NCBI RefSeq assembly: GCF_014648435.1
Contig: NZ_BMRC01000012.1
Coordinates: 62,001-126,000, forward strand
Direction of reading: 5' to 3'
DNA length: 64,000 nucleotides
Source of the DNA: Nonomuraea spiralis
Lineage (GTDB): Bacteria; Actinomycetota; Actinomycetes; Streptosporangiales; Streptosporangiaceae
Made by a program: the position numbers and the translations under genes
Shown here: positions 50,598 to 58,867 of the stretch, piece after piece
Layout: each line of letters opens with the position of its first letter
Numbering within the stretch: position 1 is the first letter of the stretch
Notes under the pieces: model-generated
Told to the model about the DNA's origin: nothing
The model's input: only the letters and a program-made list of their open reading frames with translations
Database searches by the model: none

Positions 50598-52022
50598 TCA
50601 CCCGGCCGTACGGGCGCGCTTCGTCGCCGGGGCAGAAAGCTCGGGCCCGGCTTGCGCCTTCCGTACAGCGGCGGGGATCACGAAGGCGGCGCCGACGGCC
50701 AGCAGGCCGAGTGCCGCCGACAGCAGGTACGTCTCGACGAAGCTCTGCTCGGTGGGCACCCCCTCCACCGCGCCGGAGGCCAGCACCATGGCGCCGAACT
50801 GCGCCCCGAACGTGCCGCCGACGCTCTTGGCGACGAAGACCACGCCGCTGACCCCGGCCGCGCGGTCGCCGGGCACATCGGAGGCCACGGCGTTGAGCCC
50901 GGCGGTGAGGCCGACGGAGGCGCCCAGCCCGATGACCGTCACCGCGGCCACGACCTGCCACGGGGAGGCGTGCCACAGGGCCAGCCCGCCGGTCCCGGCG
51001 CAGACGAGCGCGCTGCCGAGCACCAGCACCGCGCGCCGTCCCAGCAGCCTGGTCATCGGCCCGACCAGCGGCGCGACCACCGTGCCCGCGACGCCCATGG
51101 GGAACATGTAGATCCCGATCCACAGGGTGTCGGCGCCCAGGCCGTACCCGGTCCCGGCGGGGGCGGCCAGCATCATCGGCAGGGCGACGACCAGTCCGAA
51201 GGAGGCGAAGCCGAACAGGACCCCCATGGCCGTCACACCGGCCGGGGTGCGTCCGGCCAGCAGCCGCAGATCCACGAGCGGGTCGGCGACGCGCAGCTCG
51301 ACGACCGCCCACGGGCCCAGCGTCAGCGCGGCGGCGGCGAACAGGGCGAGGGTGGCCGGAGCCGTCCAGCCCCAGGTGGAGGCGACGGTCAGGCCCAGCA
51401 TGAGCAGGGCGAGGCCGCCGCCGAGCAGCAGTCCGCCCGCCCAGTCGACGCGACCGCCCGCCGCGCGCGGGGTGGCCGGTACCGTGAACCAGGCCAGGAG
51501 GCCGGCCGCCGCCACACCGGCCACGGCCAGGAGGAACAGCCACCGGTAGCCGAGGGCCGAGCTGATCGGCCCGGCCAGGACGAGGCCGAGCGCGCTGGCC
51601 AGCGCGGCGACGCCGATGACCAGGCCGTTGCCGGTGGCGGCGCGCTCGGGGGTGAGAGTGTCGCGGAACAGCCCCACGGTCAGGGGCAGCACGCCCAGCC
51701 AGACGCCCTCGACCGCCATGCCCGCGATCAGCACGGTGATGTTCGGCGCCAGGGCGGCCAGCAGCACCCCGGCGCCGCTGATCGCCATCAGCGCGAGCAG
51801 CACACGGCGCTTGTCATACATGTCGGCCAGGCGGCCGACGATCGGGGTGCTGATCGCCGAGCTGATCAGCGAGCCGGTGAAGATCCAGGCGAGCGCGCCG
51901 GGCGAGGCGCCCAGGTCCCGCTGGACGAGCGGGAGCGCGGGCGAGAGCGTCATCTCCATCGTCTGGAGCACGCCGATGAACAACACCGGCGCGCCGATGA
52001 CGCCGAATCCGGATCTGGACAT
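50598..52022 (-). CDS. MFS exporter (DHA2-type, 14 TM)
   Basis: 474 residues with about fourteen hydrophobic helices. Motif A-like loop SAISTPIVGRLADMYDKRRV and motif C-like GLVIGVAALASALGLVLAGP. It matches actinomycete DHA2 drug exporters. The TetR gene upstream on the same strand (63-base gap) and the operator beyond it suggest drug-inducible expression. Substrate unknown. Confidence 0.88.
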   Translation of the reverse strand: MSRSGFGVIGAPVLFIGVLQTMEMTLSPALPLVQRDLGASPGALAWIFTGSLISSAISTPIVGRLADMYDKRRVLLALMAISGAGVLLAALAPNITVLIAGMAVEGVWLGVLPLTVGLFRDTLTPERAATGNGLVIGVAALASALGLVLAGPISSALGYRWLFLLAVAGVAAAGLLAWFTVPATPRAAGGRVDWAGGLLLGGGLALLMLGLTVASTWGWTAPATLALFAAAALTLGPWAVVELRVADPLVDLRLLAGRTPAGVTAMGVLFGFASFGLVVALPMMLAAPAGTGYGLGADTLWIGIYMFPMGVAGTVVAPLVGPMTRLLGRRAVLVLGSALVCAGTGGLALWHASPWQVVAAVTVIGLGASVGLTAGLNAVASDVPGDRAAGVSGVVFVAKSVGGTFGAQFGAMVLASGAVEGVPTEQSFVETYLLSAALGLLAVGAAFVIPAAVRKAQAGPELSAPATKRARTAG

Positions 52023-52085
52023 GGTTCTGCCTTTCGGGGTGGGGTTGCGTACGGCCGTGCGGTCCCCCCGAACCCCGGCCGTGTT

Positions 52086-52715
52086 CTAGGCCGGGCCGAG
52101 CACCTTCGGCGTGATCAGCGCCCGGGCGGCCTCGACGAAGAACTCCTCGTCGGCCTCGCCGGCCTCGTGGGCGCCGAGCACGACGCCCTGGCCGAGCCCG
52201 GACAGCAGGGCCTTCAGCGCGCGGGCCAGGCGACGTGCCTGCTCGCCCGTGACGGCGGCCCCGGCGTGCTCGCGGCCCGTGAACAGCGCGGCGAGGTCGC
52301 CCTCGGTCGACCTGATCGAGGTGTTGAGCCTGCCGCGCAGGTCGGGGTCGTTGAGCACGAGGTCGAGCACGCGCGTCTCGAACAACATCTTGCCCGCGGC
52401 CTGCGGGTCGGCCGACATGCGCAGGAAACGGCGGGCGATCTCGGCCACGACCTCCTCCAGCGGCCCGCCGGCCCCGGCCGCCCCGGCCGCCCCGGCCGCG
52501 CGCAGGTCGAGCGGGCCGACGTAGTCGTCGACCATGGCGGCCATCAGCTCGTTCTTGCCGCCGAACAGCGAGTAGACCGCGCCCGTGGTCAGGCCGGCCA
52601 GCTCGGCGATGTCCTCCAGCTTCGCCTTCGAGCCGTCCCTGCCGACGATCTCGCGGGCGGCCTCGATCAGCGCGCGCTTGTTGGCGGCCTTGCTCTCCGC
52701 TCTGGTCAGCCGCAT
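52086..52715 (-). CDS. TetR-family regulator of the MFS exporter
   Basis: 209 residues. Helix-turn-helix KLEDIAELAGLTTGAVYSLF with GGKNELMAAMVDDYVGPLDL, and a compact C-terminal ligand domain. Divergent from the M14 carboxypeptidase with a perfect 10-base dyad between, and upstream of the MFS gene it probably represses. Both promoters could respond to the same inducer. Confidence 0.9.
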   Translation of the reverse strand: MRLTRAESKAANKRALIEAAREIVGRDGSKAKLEDIAELAGLTTGAVYSLFGGKNELMAAMVDDYVGPLDLRAAGAAGAAGAGGPLEEVVAEIARRFLRMSADPQAAGKMLFETRVLDLVLNDPDLRGRLNTSIRSTEGDLAALFTGREHAGAAVTGEQARRLARALKALLSGLGQGVVLGAHEAGEADEEFFVEAARALITPKVLGPA

Positions 52716-52737
52716 GGCGTCTCCTGCATGCCGTAAA

Positions 52738-52771
52738 GATAATCTGGTTTACTAGAATAATCCAGATTATC
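52738..52771. promoter_or_regulatory. TetR operator with perfect 10-base arms
   Basis: GATAATCTGG (52738-52747) and CCAGATTATC (52762-52771) are exact inverted repeats around a 14-base AT-rich spacer. The downstream arm abuts the AGGAGG of the M14 gene and would block its ribosome/promoter region. Lies between divergent starts. Confidence 0.85.
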
Positions 52772-52783
52772 AGGAGGCTCGAA

Positions 52784-54097
52784 ATGGACGTCGCCCCCTA
52801 CATGAGCCGCGTGCCCGAGTTCGCCGCGTTCCCGACGGTGGACCAGATGCACGCCGAGCTCGACGACCTCGCCGCCGCCCACCCCGACCTCGTGCGCCTG
52901 CGCCGCATCGGCACCTCCCGCCTGGGCGAGCCGCTGCGCGTGGCGACCATCGGCGCGGGCCCCCACGACGCCGTGATCATCGGCGGCCCCCATCCCAACG
53001 AGCCCATCGGCGCGCTCACCGTCAGCGCGCTGCTGCGGCAGCTCGTCGAGGACGCCGAGCTGCGCGAGGGCTTCGGCTACCGCTGGCACCTCGTCCCGTG
53101 CGTGGACCCCGACGGCGCCCGGCTCAACGAGGGCTGGTACGCCCGCCCGAGCGACCGCCGCGCCTACGCCGAGCACTTCTACCGCCCCGCCGAGGCCGAC
53201 CAGGTCGAATGGACCTTCCCGCTGACCGGCGAGGACCACTTCTTCGACCGCACCCTGCCGGAGACCGAGGCGCTGATGCGGCTGATGGACGAGGTCAGGC
53301 CCACCTTCGTCTACTCCCTGCACAACGGCGAGCTCCAGGGCGCCTTCTACTACCTCAGCCGGAACGACCCCGCCCTCGCCGCCCGTCTGACCGCCATCGC
53401 CGCCGCCGAGGGCCTGCCCCTGCACATGGGCCCGCCGGAGGTGCCGGGCGCCGTCCAGATCGGCCCGGCCGCCTACATGACCCCGCGGGGCGCCGAGCTC
53501 GCCGCGACGTACGGCGTCGGCGGCGGCAGCGTCGACTACGCCGACCGCTTCGGCGCCCTGCACCTGGTGACCGAGCTGCCCTACTGGGCCGACCCCCGCG
53601 TAGCCGACCGGACGCCGACCGACCGGCAGTACGGCGAGTCGATCCGCGACTCCCTGACCGGGCAGCGCGCCCTGATCGCCGAGCTGGCCGCCTCCCTCGC
53701 CCGCGTCAAGGGCGACCTGACCGTGCGCTCCCCCTTCCGCCGGGCGCTGGAGGACTTCGTGGGCACCCATGACGAGTTCATCTGCGAGTGGGAGGGCCTT
53801 CCCGGCACCGACCGCCCGGCCACGGTGGCCGAGGTGGTCGGCGGCCGGCAGCTCGTGCACCTCATGCGGCTCAGATACTGCGGCACCTACCTGCGGATGC
53901 TGGACGCCGAGCTGGCCGCGGGCAACCTGACGCCCGCCGTCCGGACCGAGCGGGCCCGGCTCGGCGCGCGCTTCGACGAGTGGTTCGAGGAGGCCGAGGC
54001 CGAAGCCGAGAGCACACCCATCCCGCTCCGCTCGCTGGTCGCCGTGCAGCTCGGCGCGGCGCTGCTCGCGGCCGAGGCCGCCGGGACGGGCTCGTAG
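52784..54097 (+). CDS. M14 zinc carboxypeptidase-like protein
   Basis: 437 residues, cytoplasmic (no signal). Zinc ligands His70 and Glu73 in IIGGPHPNEPIGAL and His180 in VYSLHNGELQGAF; the C-terminal Glu region LVTELPYWADPR is consistent with the catalytic Glu. Members remove C-terminal amino acids or amide/gamma-linked residues. SD AGGAGG, 6 bases before ATG. Divergent from the TetR/MFS pair and convergent with the kynurenine operon. Possible role: peptide-antibiotic detoxification, as it shares an operator with an exporter (inference). Confidence 0.82.
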   Translation: MDVAPYMSRVPEFAAFPTVDQMHAELDDLAAAHPDLVRLRRIGTSRLGEPLRVATIGAGPHDAVIIGGPHPNEPIGALTVSALLRQLVEDAELREGFGYRWHLVPCVDPDGARLNEGWYARPSDRRAYAEHFYRPAEADQVEWTFPLTGEDHFFDRTLPETEALMRLMDEVRPTFVYSLHNGELQGAFYYLSRNDPALAARLTAIAAAEGLPLHMGPPEVPGAVQIGPAAYMTPRGAELAATYGVGGGSVDYADRFGALHLVTELPYWADPRVADRTPTDRQYGESIRDSLTGQRALIAELAASLARVKGDLTVRSPFRRALEDFVGTHDEFICEWEGLPGTDRPATVAEVVGGRQLVHLMRLRYCGTYLRMLDAELAAGNLTPAVRTERARLGARFDEWFEEAEAEAESTPIPLRSLVAVQLGAALLAAEAAGTGS

Positions 54098-54098
54098 G

Positions 54099-54791
54099 TC
54101 AGCCGGGCAGGAGGGCGGCCAGTTCGCGCAGCACCGGCAGCCAGGCCGAGCTCTCCGGGTCGATGAGCCCGTAGTGGTCGGCCTCCGGGACGCGTACCAG
54201 CGAGACCGCCGGGTGCGCGGCCACGTACGACTCCGACACGCCGAGGGGCACACGCCCGTCGGCGGTGCCGTGCACGATCACCACCGGGCCCCGCGGATCG
54301 GGCCGCCGTACCGGGTCGAGGCCGGGCCATCCCTCGGCAGGCCCGCCGAGGAAGTCGGTCACCGCGCCGTCGTCGAGCCCCAGCCGCGCCGCGAGCCGCA
54401 GGTCGGCGACCGGGGCCAGGGCGAGGACGGCGGCCCCGGGGACGGGGGCGCACAGCGCGAGATGACCGCCGGCCGAGTGGCCGACGACCACCGACGGCCC
54501 GACCACGCCGAGGGCGGCCCGGACGTCCTCGACCGCCGCCGCCGGGTCGCCGGGCCTGCGGCGGTACTCGACCGCGGCCACGCTCCAGCCCGACCGGTTC
54601 AGCGCGTTGGCCATCGGGCGAAGGTGCGTCCGGTCGTACTCGGGGCGCCAGAAGCCGCCGTGGACCAGCGCCACCACGGGCCCGTCGGCCGGCCAGAGGT
54701 CGATCACCTGGTCGACGTCCGCGCCGTAGCGCAGGGTGCGGACGGGCCCCGGCGCCGGACGGGTCAGCACGCTGCGGTTCTCCACGGTCAC
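54099..54791 (-). CDS. Kynurenine formamidase-like alpha/beta hydrolase
   Basis: 230 residues. HGGFWRPEYDRTHLRPMA has the HGGxW oxyanion motif of arylformamidases of the AFMID type, and nucleophile Ser is in VVVGHSAGGHLALC; the acid/His pair is in HGTADGRVPLG and EADHYGLIDPES. It would hydrolyse N-formylkynurenine to kynurenine and formate. Last gene of the tryptophan operon; GTG start overlaps the KMO stop by four bases. The non-homologous bacterial KynB is absent, so this enzyme fills that step. Confidence 0.82.
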   Translation of the reverse strand: MTVENRSVLTRPAPGPVRTLRYGADVDQVIDLWPADGPVVALVHGGFWRPEYDRTHLRPMANALNRSGWSVAAVEYRRRPGDPAAAVEDVRAALGVVGPSVVVGHSAGGHLALCAPVPGAAVLALAPVADLRLAARLGLDDGAVTDFLGGPAEGWPGLDPVRRPDPRGPVVIVHGTADGRVPLGVSESYVAAHPAVSLVRVPEADHYGLIDPESSAWLPVLRELAALLPG

Positions 54792-56113
54792 CGCCCCCGC
54801 GATCGGCGGGAGGAGAGCGCGGCGATCGCGGCCGCGCCCGCCGCGAGCAGCGTGGCACCGGCCGCGGCGAGTGCCAGGTGCTGCCGGCGCACCCGCCGCC
54901 TGACCTCCACGTACGGCACCGTCGAGAACGACACCAGCTCGTACCGCGACACGTAGCGGCCGGGCAGCGCCCGTTCGAGCCGGTGCTCGACGCTCTTGAC
55001 CAGCCGGTGGACCGGGGAGGCGACCTTGTCGCGCATCTCGACGAAGTTGGCCAGCGCCATCTCGGCGATCGCGTCGGTGTTGTCCTTGCGCCGCCGCTCG
55101 AACAGCGGCAGGGCGCGGGCCCAGTCGCCGCCGCACTCCTCCAGGCACCGGTCCAGCACGGTCACGTCCTCGAAGCCGCAGTTGGCGCCCTGGCCGTAGA
55201 AGGGCACGATGGCGTGCGCCGCGTCGCCGATCAGGCCGACCCTGCCGTCCGTCTGCCACGGCGAGCACCGGACGGTGCCGAGCCGGCCGACCGGGTTGTC
55301 CTGGTACTCCCGTACCAGACCGGGCGCGAGGGGGGGCACGTCCGGGTAGTGGGTGCGGAAGTGGCGTTCGATCGCCGCCGGGGTGCTCAGCGAGGCGAAG
55401 CTCGACGTGCCGCCGGTCGGCCAGAACATCGTGCAGGTGAAGGAGCGGTCGGGGTTGGGCAGCGCGATCATCATGGAGGTGCCGCGCGGCCAGATGTGCA
55501 GGGCGTGCGGGTCCAGCGCGAACTCGCCGTCCACGGCCGGGATCGTCAGCTCCTTGTAGCCGTGGTCCAGGAAGTCCAGGCTCTCCTCGATGCCCCGGTG
55601 CGCCAGCAGCTCCCCACGTACGGCGGAGCCGGCGCCGTCGGCCCCGAGCACCACGTCGGCGCGGGCCCGGACCGGGCCGTCCGGGGTCTCGAACGCCATC
55701 GCCCCGGTCGCCGGGTCGAGACCGGTCAGCCGGTGGCCGAACAGGATCTTGACGCCGGGCGCGGACTCGGCGGCGTCCAGCAGCGTGTCGTTGAGCGCGC
55801 CCCGGCTGATCGAGTTGATCGAACGCACCCCGTCATGGCTGTACGGCTGGAAGTCGAGCGGCCCGTCCACCGGATGGATCATCCGGCCGCGCATGGGCAG
55901 CGCGTCGGCCATGATCTTCTCCTCCAGGCCGATCCGGCGCAGCGCGTCCAGGCCGCGTTCGGAGATGGCCAGGTTGATCGACCGGCCGCGCTCGGCGAGC
56001 CCGGCGCGCGGGTCGGGCCGCCGCTCGTACACGGTGACGTCGAGGCCGTGCCGGGCCAGGTAGCAGGCGAGCAGGCAGCCGGTGAGGCCGGCGCCGACCA
56101 CAGTGACGTTCAT
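54788..56113 (-). CDS. kmo: Kynurenine 3-monooxygenase
   Basis: 441 residues. FAD Rossmann motif TVVGAGLTGCLLACYLARHG, YERRPDPRAGLAERGRSINL typical of KMO, the GD motif VGLIGDAAHAIVPFYGQGAN and GFEDVTVLDRCLEECGGDW. The last 80 residues include a hydrophobic helix (LALAAAGATLLAAGAAAIAA) that may dock the protein on the membrane, as in other KMO. It hydroxylates kynurenine to 3-hydroxykynurenine with NADPH and O2. ATGA overlap with kynureninase. Confidence 0.93.
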   Translation of the reverse strand: MNVTVVGAGLTGCLLACYLARHGLDVTVYERRPDPRAGLAERGRSINLAISERGLDALRRIGLEEKIMADALPMRGRMIHPVDGPLDFQPYSHDGVRSINSISRGALNDTLLDAAESAPGVKILFGHRLTGLDPATGAMAFETPDGPVRARADVVLGADGAGSAVRGELLAHRGIEESLDFLDHGYKELTIPAVDGEFALDPHALHIWPRGTSMMIALPNPDRSFTCTMFWPTGGTSSFASLSTPAAIERHFRTHYPDVPPLAPGLVREYQDNPVGRLGTVRCSPWQTDGRVGLIGDAAHAIVPFYGQGANCGFEDVTVLDRCLEECGGDWARALPLFERRRKDNTDAIAEMALANFVEMRDKVASPVHRLVKSVEHRLERALPGRYVSRYELVSFSTVPYVEVRRRVRRQHLALAAAGATLLAAGAAAIAALSSRRSRGR

Positions 56114-57375
56114 CGCTCCTCCGCGACGCACTCGGCCAGCGCGACGGCCGCGCGCCAGCAGTCGTGGTAGGTCGAGTACAGGGGTGTCGGGGCGAGGCGG
56201 ACGACGTCCGGCTCGCGGGCGTCGGCGACGACCCCGTGCTCGTGGCGCAGCCGCCGGGTCAGCTCCGCCGCGCCGCCGCGGCCGACGCGCAGGGAGAGCT
56301 GGCAGCCCCGGCGTTCGGGGTCGCGCGGCGTGATCACGGTGAGCGGCCTGGTGGGGGTGATCCGGTCGAGCAGGCTCTCCAGGTAGCCGGTGAGCCGTAC
56401 GCTGCGGGCCCGCAGGGTGGTCATCCCGATCTCGTCGAAGACGCCGAGGGAGGTGCGCACCGGGCCCATCGCGTAGATCGGCGGGTTGGAGATCTGCCAG
56501 GCGTCGGCGGTGGCCGGCGGCCGGGAGACCGGCGCCATCTCGAACCGGGTCGCCTGCTCGGTGCTCCACCAGCCCTCCAGGCGCGGCAGCGCCGGGTCGC
56601 CCAGGTGCCGCTGGTGGACGAACACGCCGCCGAGGGCGCCGGGCCCGGCGTTGAGGTACTTGTAGGAGCACCAGGCGGCGAAGTCCGGCCCCCATTCGTG
56701 CAGCTTGAGCGGCACGTTCCCGGCGGCGTGCGCCAGGTCCCAGCCGACGGCCGCGCCGCTCGCCCGTCCGGCCGCCGTGACGGCGGGGATGTCCAGGAGC
56801 TCGCCGGTCAGGTAGTTGACGCCGCCCAGCAGGACCAGCGCGACCGTGTCGCCCTCGCGGGCCAGGAAGTCGAGCACCTCCCGGCCGCCGGCCAGCCGGA
56901 CCACGGTCTCGTCCGGGTCGAGGCCGTGCAGGCGGGCCTGGCTGCGCACGGCGTAGCTGTCGGAGGGGAACGCGGTGTCCTCGATGAGGATCCGGGTGCG
57001 CGCGCCGCGCGGCCGGTAGAACGACACCATCAGCAGGTGCAGGTTGACGGTCAGCGAGTTCATCACCACGGTCTCCTCGGGCAGCGCCCCGACCAGCCGG
57101 GCGGCCGGTCCGGTGAGCCGCTCGTGGTAGGGCAGCCAGGGACGCGCGCCCTCCAGATGTCCTTCCACGCCGAGCCGTTCCCATGCCTCCAGATCCTCGG
57201 CCAGCTCCGCCCGTGTCGCCCGGGGCTGGAGGCCGAGGGAGTTGCCGGCGAAGTAGGCACTCTCGGGGTGGCCGCCGCCCGCGGCGGGCGGGATCAGGAA
57301 GAGCTCGCGGTGGCCGGGGTCGTCGCGGTCGCGCCGGAGGGCCTCCTCCTCGGCGGGCTTCCAGGACTCGGACAT
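56110..57375 (-). CDS. kynU: Kynureninase
   Basis: 421 residues. Motifs: AYFAGNSLGLQPRATRAELA (substrate loop), GVEGHLEGARPWLPYHERLT, WDLAHAAGNVPLKLHEWGPD and the PLP Lys in AAWCSYKYLNAGPGALGGVF. FVHQRH and the WQISNPPI motif complete the family pattern. It cleaves (3-hydroxy)kynurenine to (3-hydroxy)anthranilate and alanine. Second in the operon, 14 bases after TDO. Confidence 0.95.
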   Translation of the reverse strand: MSESWKPAEEEALRRDRDDPGHRELFLIPPAAGGGHPESAYFAGNSLGLQPRATRAELAEDLEAWERLGVEGHLEGARPWLPYHERLTGPAARLVGALPEETVVMNSLTVNLHLLMVSFYRPRGARTRILIEDTAFPSDSYAVRSQARLHGLDPDETVVRLAGGREVLDFLAREGDTVALVLLGGVNYLTGELLDIPAVTAAGRASGAAVGWDLAHAAGNVPLKLHEWGPDFAAWCSYKYLNAGPGALGGVFVHQRHLGDPALPRLEGWWSTEQATRFEMAPVSRPPATADAWQISNPPIYAMGPVRTSLGVFDEIGMTTLRARSVRLTGYLESLLDRITPTRPLTVITPRDPERRGCQLSLRVGRGGAAELTRRLRHEHGVVADAREPDVVRLAPTPLYSTYHDCWRAAVALAECVAEER

Positions 57376-57389
57376 GGGTGCCTCCCCTT

Positions 57390-58277
57390 TCACATGTGGG
57401 TCCTGGCGGACCACAGCTCGGGGAAGACCACCCGAGCCATGCTGCGTTCCAGCCAGGCCAGGCCGTTGGAGCCGCCGCTGCCGGGCTTGGCGCCCATGGC
57501 CCGGCGGACCGCCGTGACGTGCTGGTGACGCCAGTCGCCGAACTGCTCGGCCACGTCGGTCAGCACCTCGCCGAGCAGCCGCGTCCCGTTGCCGGGACCC
57601 GTGTCCCGGTACACCTCCACCCAGGCGCGTTCCACGGCCGGATGCGGCTCGTGCTCGGCGGCGAAGTCGCGGTCCAGCAGCTCGCGCGGCAGGTCGTGGC
57701 CGTGCCGGGCGAGCAGGGCGACGGCGTCGTCCCAGAGGCTCGGCGCCTCCAGGGTCCGCAGCAGGTCGTCGTGGGTCCGGACCTGGCGCTTGAAGGGGCG
57801 CAGCAGGGCCGGGTTCTTCAGCCCCAGCAGGAACTCCACGTGCCGGTACATCGCCGACTGCAGGCCGCTGGCCTCGCCGAGCTCGTCCCGGAAGCGGTTG
57901 AAGTCCGCGGGGGTCATCCAGCGCAGCCCGCGCCAGCTCGCGTTCAGGCCCTCCAGGTGCAGCGCCGTGCGGCGCAGCGGGTCCAGCGCGCCCCACACGT
58001 CGTCGGCCCGCAGGCGTTCCTGCGCGTTGCGCAGTTCGAACGCGATGAGCTTGAAGTACAGCTCCATCACCTGGGTGATCATCAGGAACGACATCTCGCC
58101 CGCGTCGTCGCTCAGCGGGTGCTGCAACCCGTGCAGCACGTCGGTGCGTACGTAGGCGTCGTAGGGCGTGCGGGTCCCGAACTCCAGGGTCGGGGCCCCG
58201 CCGGTGGTCCTGGCTCTTTCGGCGCGTTCCTCCGCCGTGGTCGGCCGCAGTGCGGATGACTGTCGCGTAGCGTCCAC
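57390..58277 (-). CDS. kynA: Tryptophan 2,3-dioxygenase
   Basis: 295 residues from GTG 58277, with GAGAGGGG 8 bases upstream (an ATG at 58310 lacks a Shine-Dalgarno). Active-site features: PTLEFGTRTPYDAYVRTDVL, FNRFRDELGEASGLQSAMYR and proximal heme His in FGDWRHQHVTAVRRAMG, ending GSGGSNGLAWLER. At the position of the distal His (His55 in Xanthomonas TDO) this protein has Thr (FLMITQVMELYFK). It opens the indole ring of Trp to N-formylkynurenine. First gene of the upper kynurenine operon. Confidence 0.92.
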   Translation of the reverse strand: MDATRQSSALRPTTAEERAERARTTGGAPTLEFGTRTPYDAYVRTDVLHGLQHPLSDDAGEMSFLMITQVMELYFKLIAFELRNAQERLRADDVWGALDPLRRTALHLEGLNASWRGLRWMTPADFNRFRDELGEASGLQSAMYRHVEFLLGLKNPALLRPFKRQVRTHDDLLRTLEAPSLWDDAVALLARHGHDLPRELLDRDFAAEHEPHPAVERAWVEVYRDTGPGNGTRLLGEVLTDVAEQFGDWRHQHVTAVRRAMGAKPGSGGSNGLAWLERSMARVVFPELWSARTHM

Positions 58278-58349
58278 GCGCTTTGCCCCTCTCGTAGCCG
58301 GCCATCCCATGATGGCGTCGGGAGGATGGAGAAGGAATGCCATTTGGAA

Positions 58350-58387
58350 GGCTATATCGCCATATAGCCGTATATTTGGGGCTATAT
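58350..58387. promoter_or_regulatory. Three-half-site operator of the kynurenine regulator
   Basis: GGCTATAT (58350-58357), ATATAGCC (58362-58369) and a third GGCTATAT (58380-58387): an exact 8-base dyad with 4-base spacer plus a half-site phased 18 bases from the inverted one. It lies between TDO and the Lrp/AsnC gene. Lrp octamers bind several such sites. Confidence 0.8.
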
Positions 58388-58421
58388 GGTGAAATGTGCT
58401 TTACGAACGGAAGGTGCGATC

Positions 58422-58856
58422 GTGGACGAGACGGACTGGGAGCTGCTACGTGAACTCCAGGACAACGCCCGGCTCTCGCTCAAGGAGCTCTCGCGCCGGA
58501 TCCACCTGTCCGCGCCCGCCGTGGCCGACCGCGTACGCAAGATGGAGGAGTCGGGCGTGATCACCGGCTACCACGCGACGGTCGACCCGGTCCAGGCCGG
58601 CTGGCCGGTCTCGGCGTTCATCCGCATGTCCTGCTACGGCTCGCGCTGCGTGCTGCGCGATCCCGAGCTGGCGGCCTGGCCGGAGGTCCGCGAGATCCAC
58701 CGGGTGACCGGCGACGTCTGCAGCATCCTGCGGATCGTGGCCGTCTCCATGGTGGCCTTCGAGGACCTGATCGACCGCCTGGCGGTGTACGGCCCGCCGT
58801 CCAGCACGATGATCCTGTCCACCCCGCTGCCCGGCCACCCGCTGACCGCCCCCTGA
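58422..58856 (+). CDS. Lrp/AsnC-family regulator of tryptophan catabolism
   Basis: About 144 residues. Helix-turn-helix: WELLRELQDNARLSLKELSR and IHLSAPAVADRVRKMEESGV, then the RAM ligand-binding domain (VSAFIRMSCYGSRCVLRDPE; VREIHRVTGDVCSILRIVAV). GTG 58422 has GGAAGG 7 bases upstream and starts at the family's first residues; ATG 58386 (with GGGG) would add 12. It is divergent from TDO and convergent with the lower operon, placed where it could sense Trp or kynurenine and switch both (KynR-like). Confidence 0.88.
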   Translation: MDETDWELLRELQDNARLSLKELSRRIHLSAPAVADRVRKMEESGVITGYHATVDPVQAGWPVSAFIRMSCYGSRCVLRDPELAAWPEVREIHRVTGDVCSILRIVAVSMVAFEDLIDRLAVYGPPSSTMILSTPLPGHPLTAP

Positions 58857-58867
58857 GACCACCCGGC

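Noticed and set aside
49788..52736. Open plus-strand frame of 982 codons opposite DppA, MFS and TetR genes.
   Set aside because: Crosses three well-supported genes on the other strand and contains no recognisable domain.
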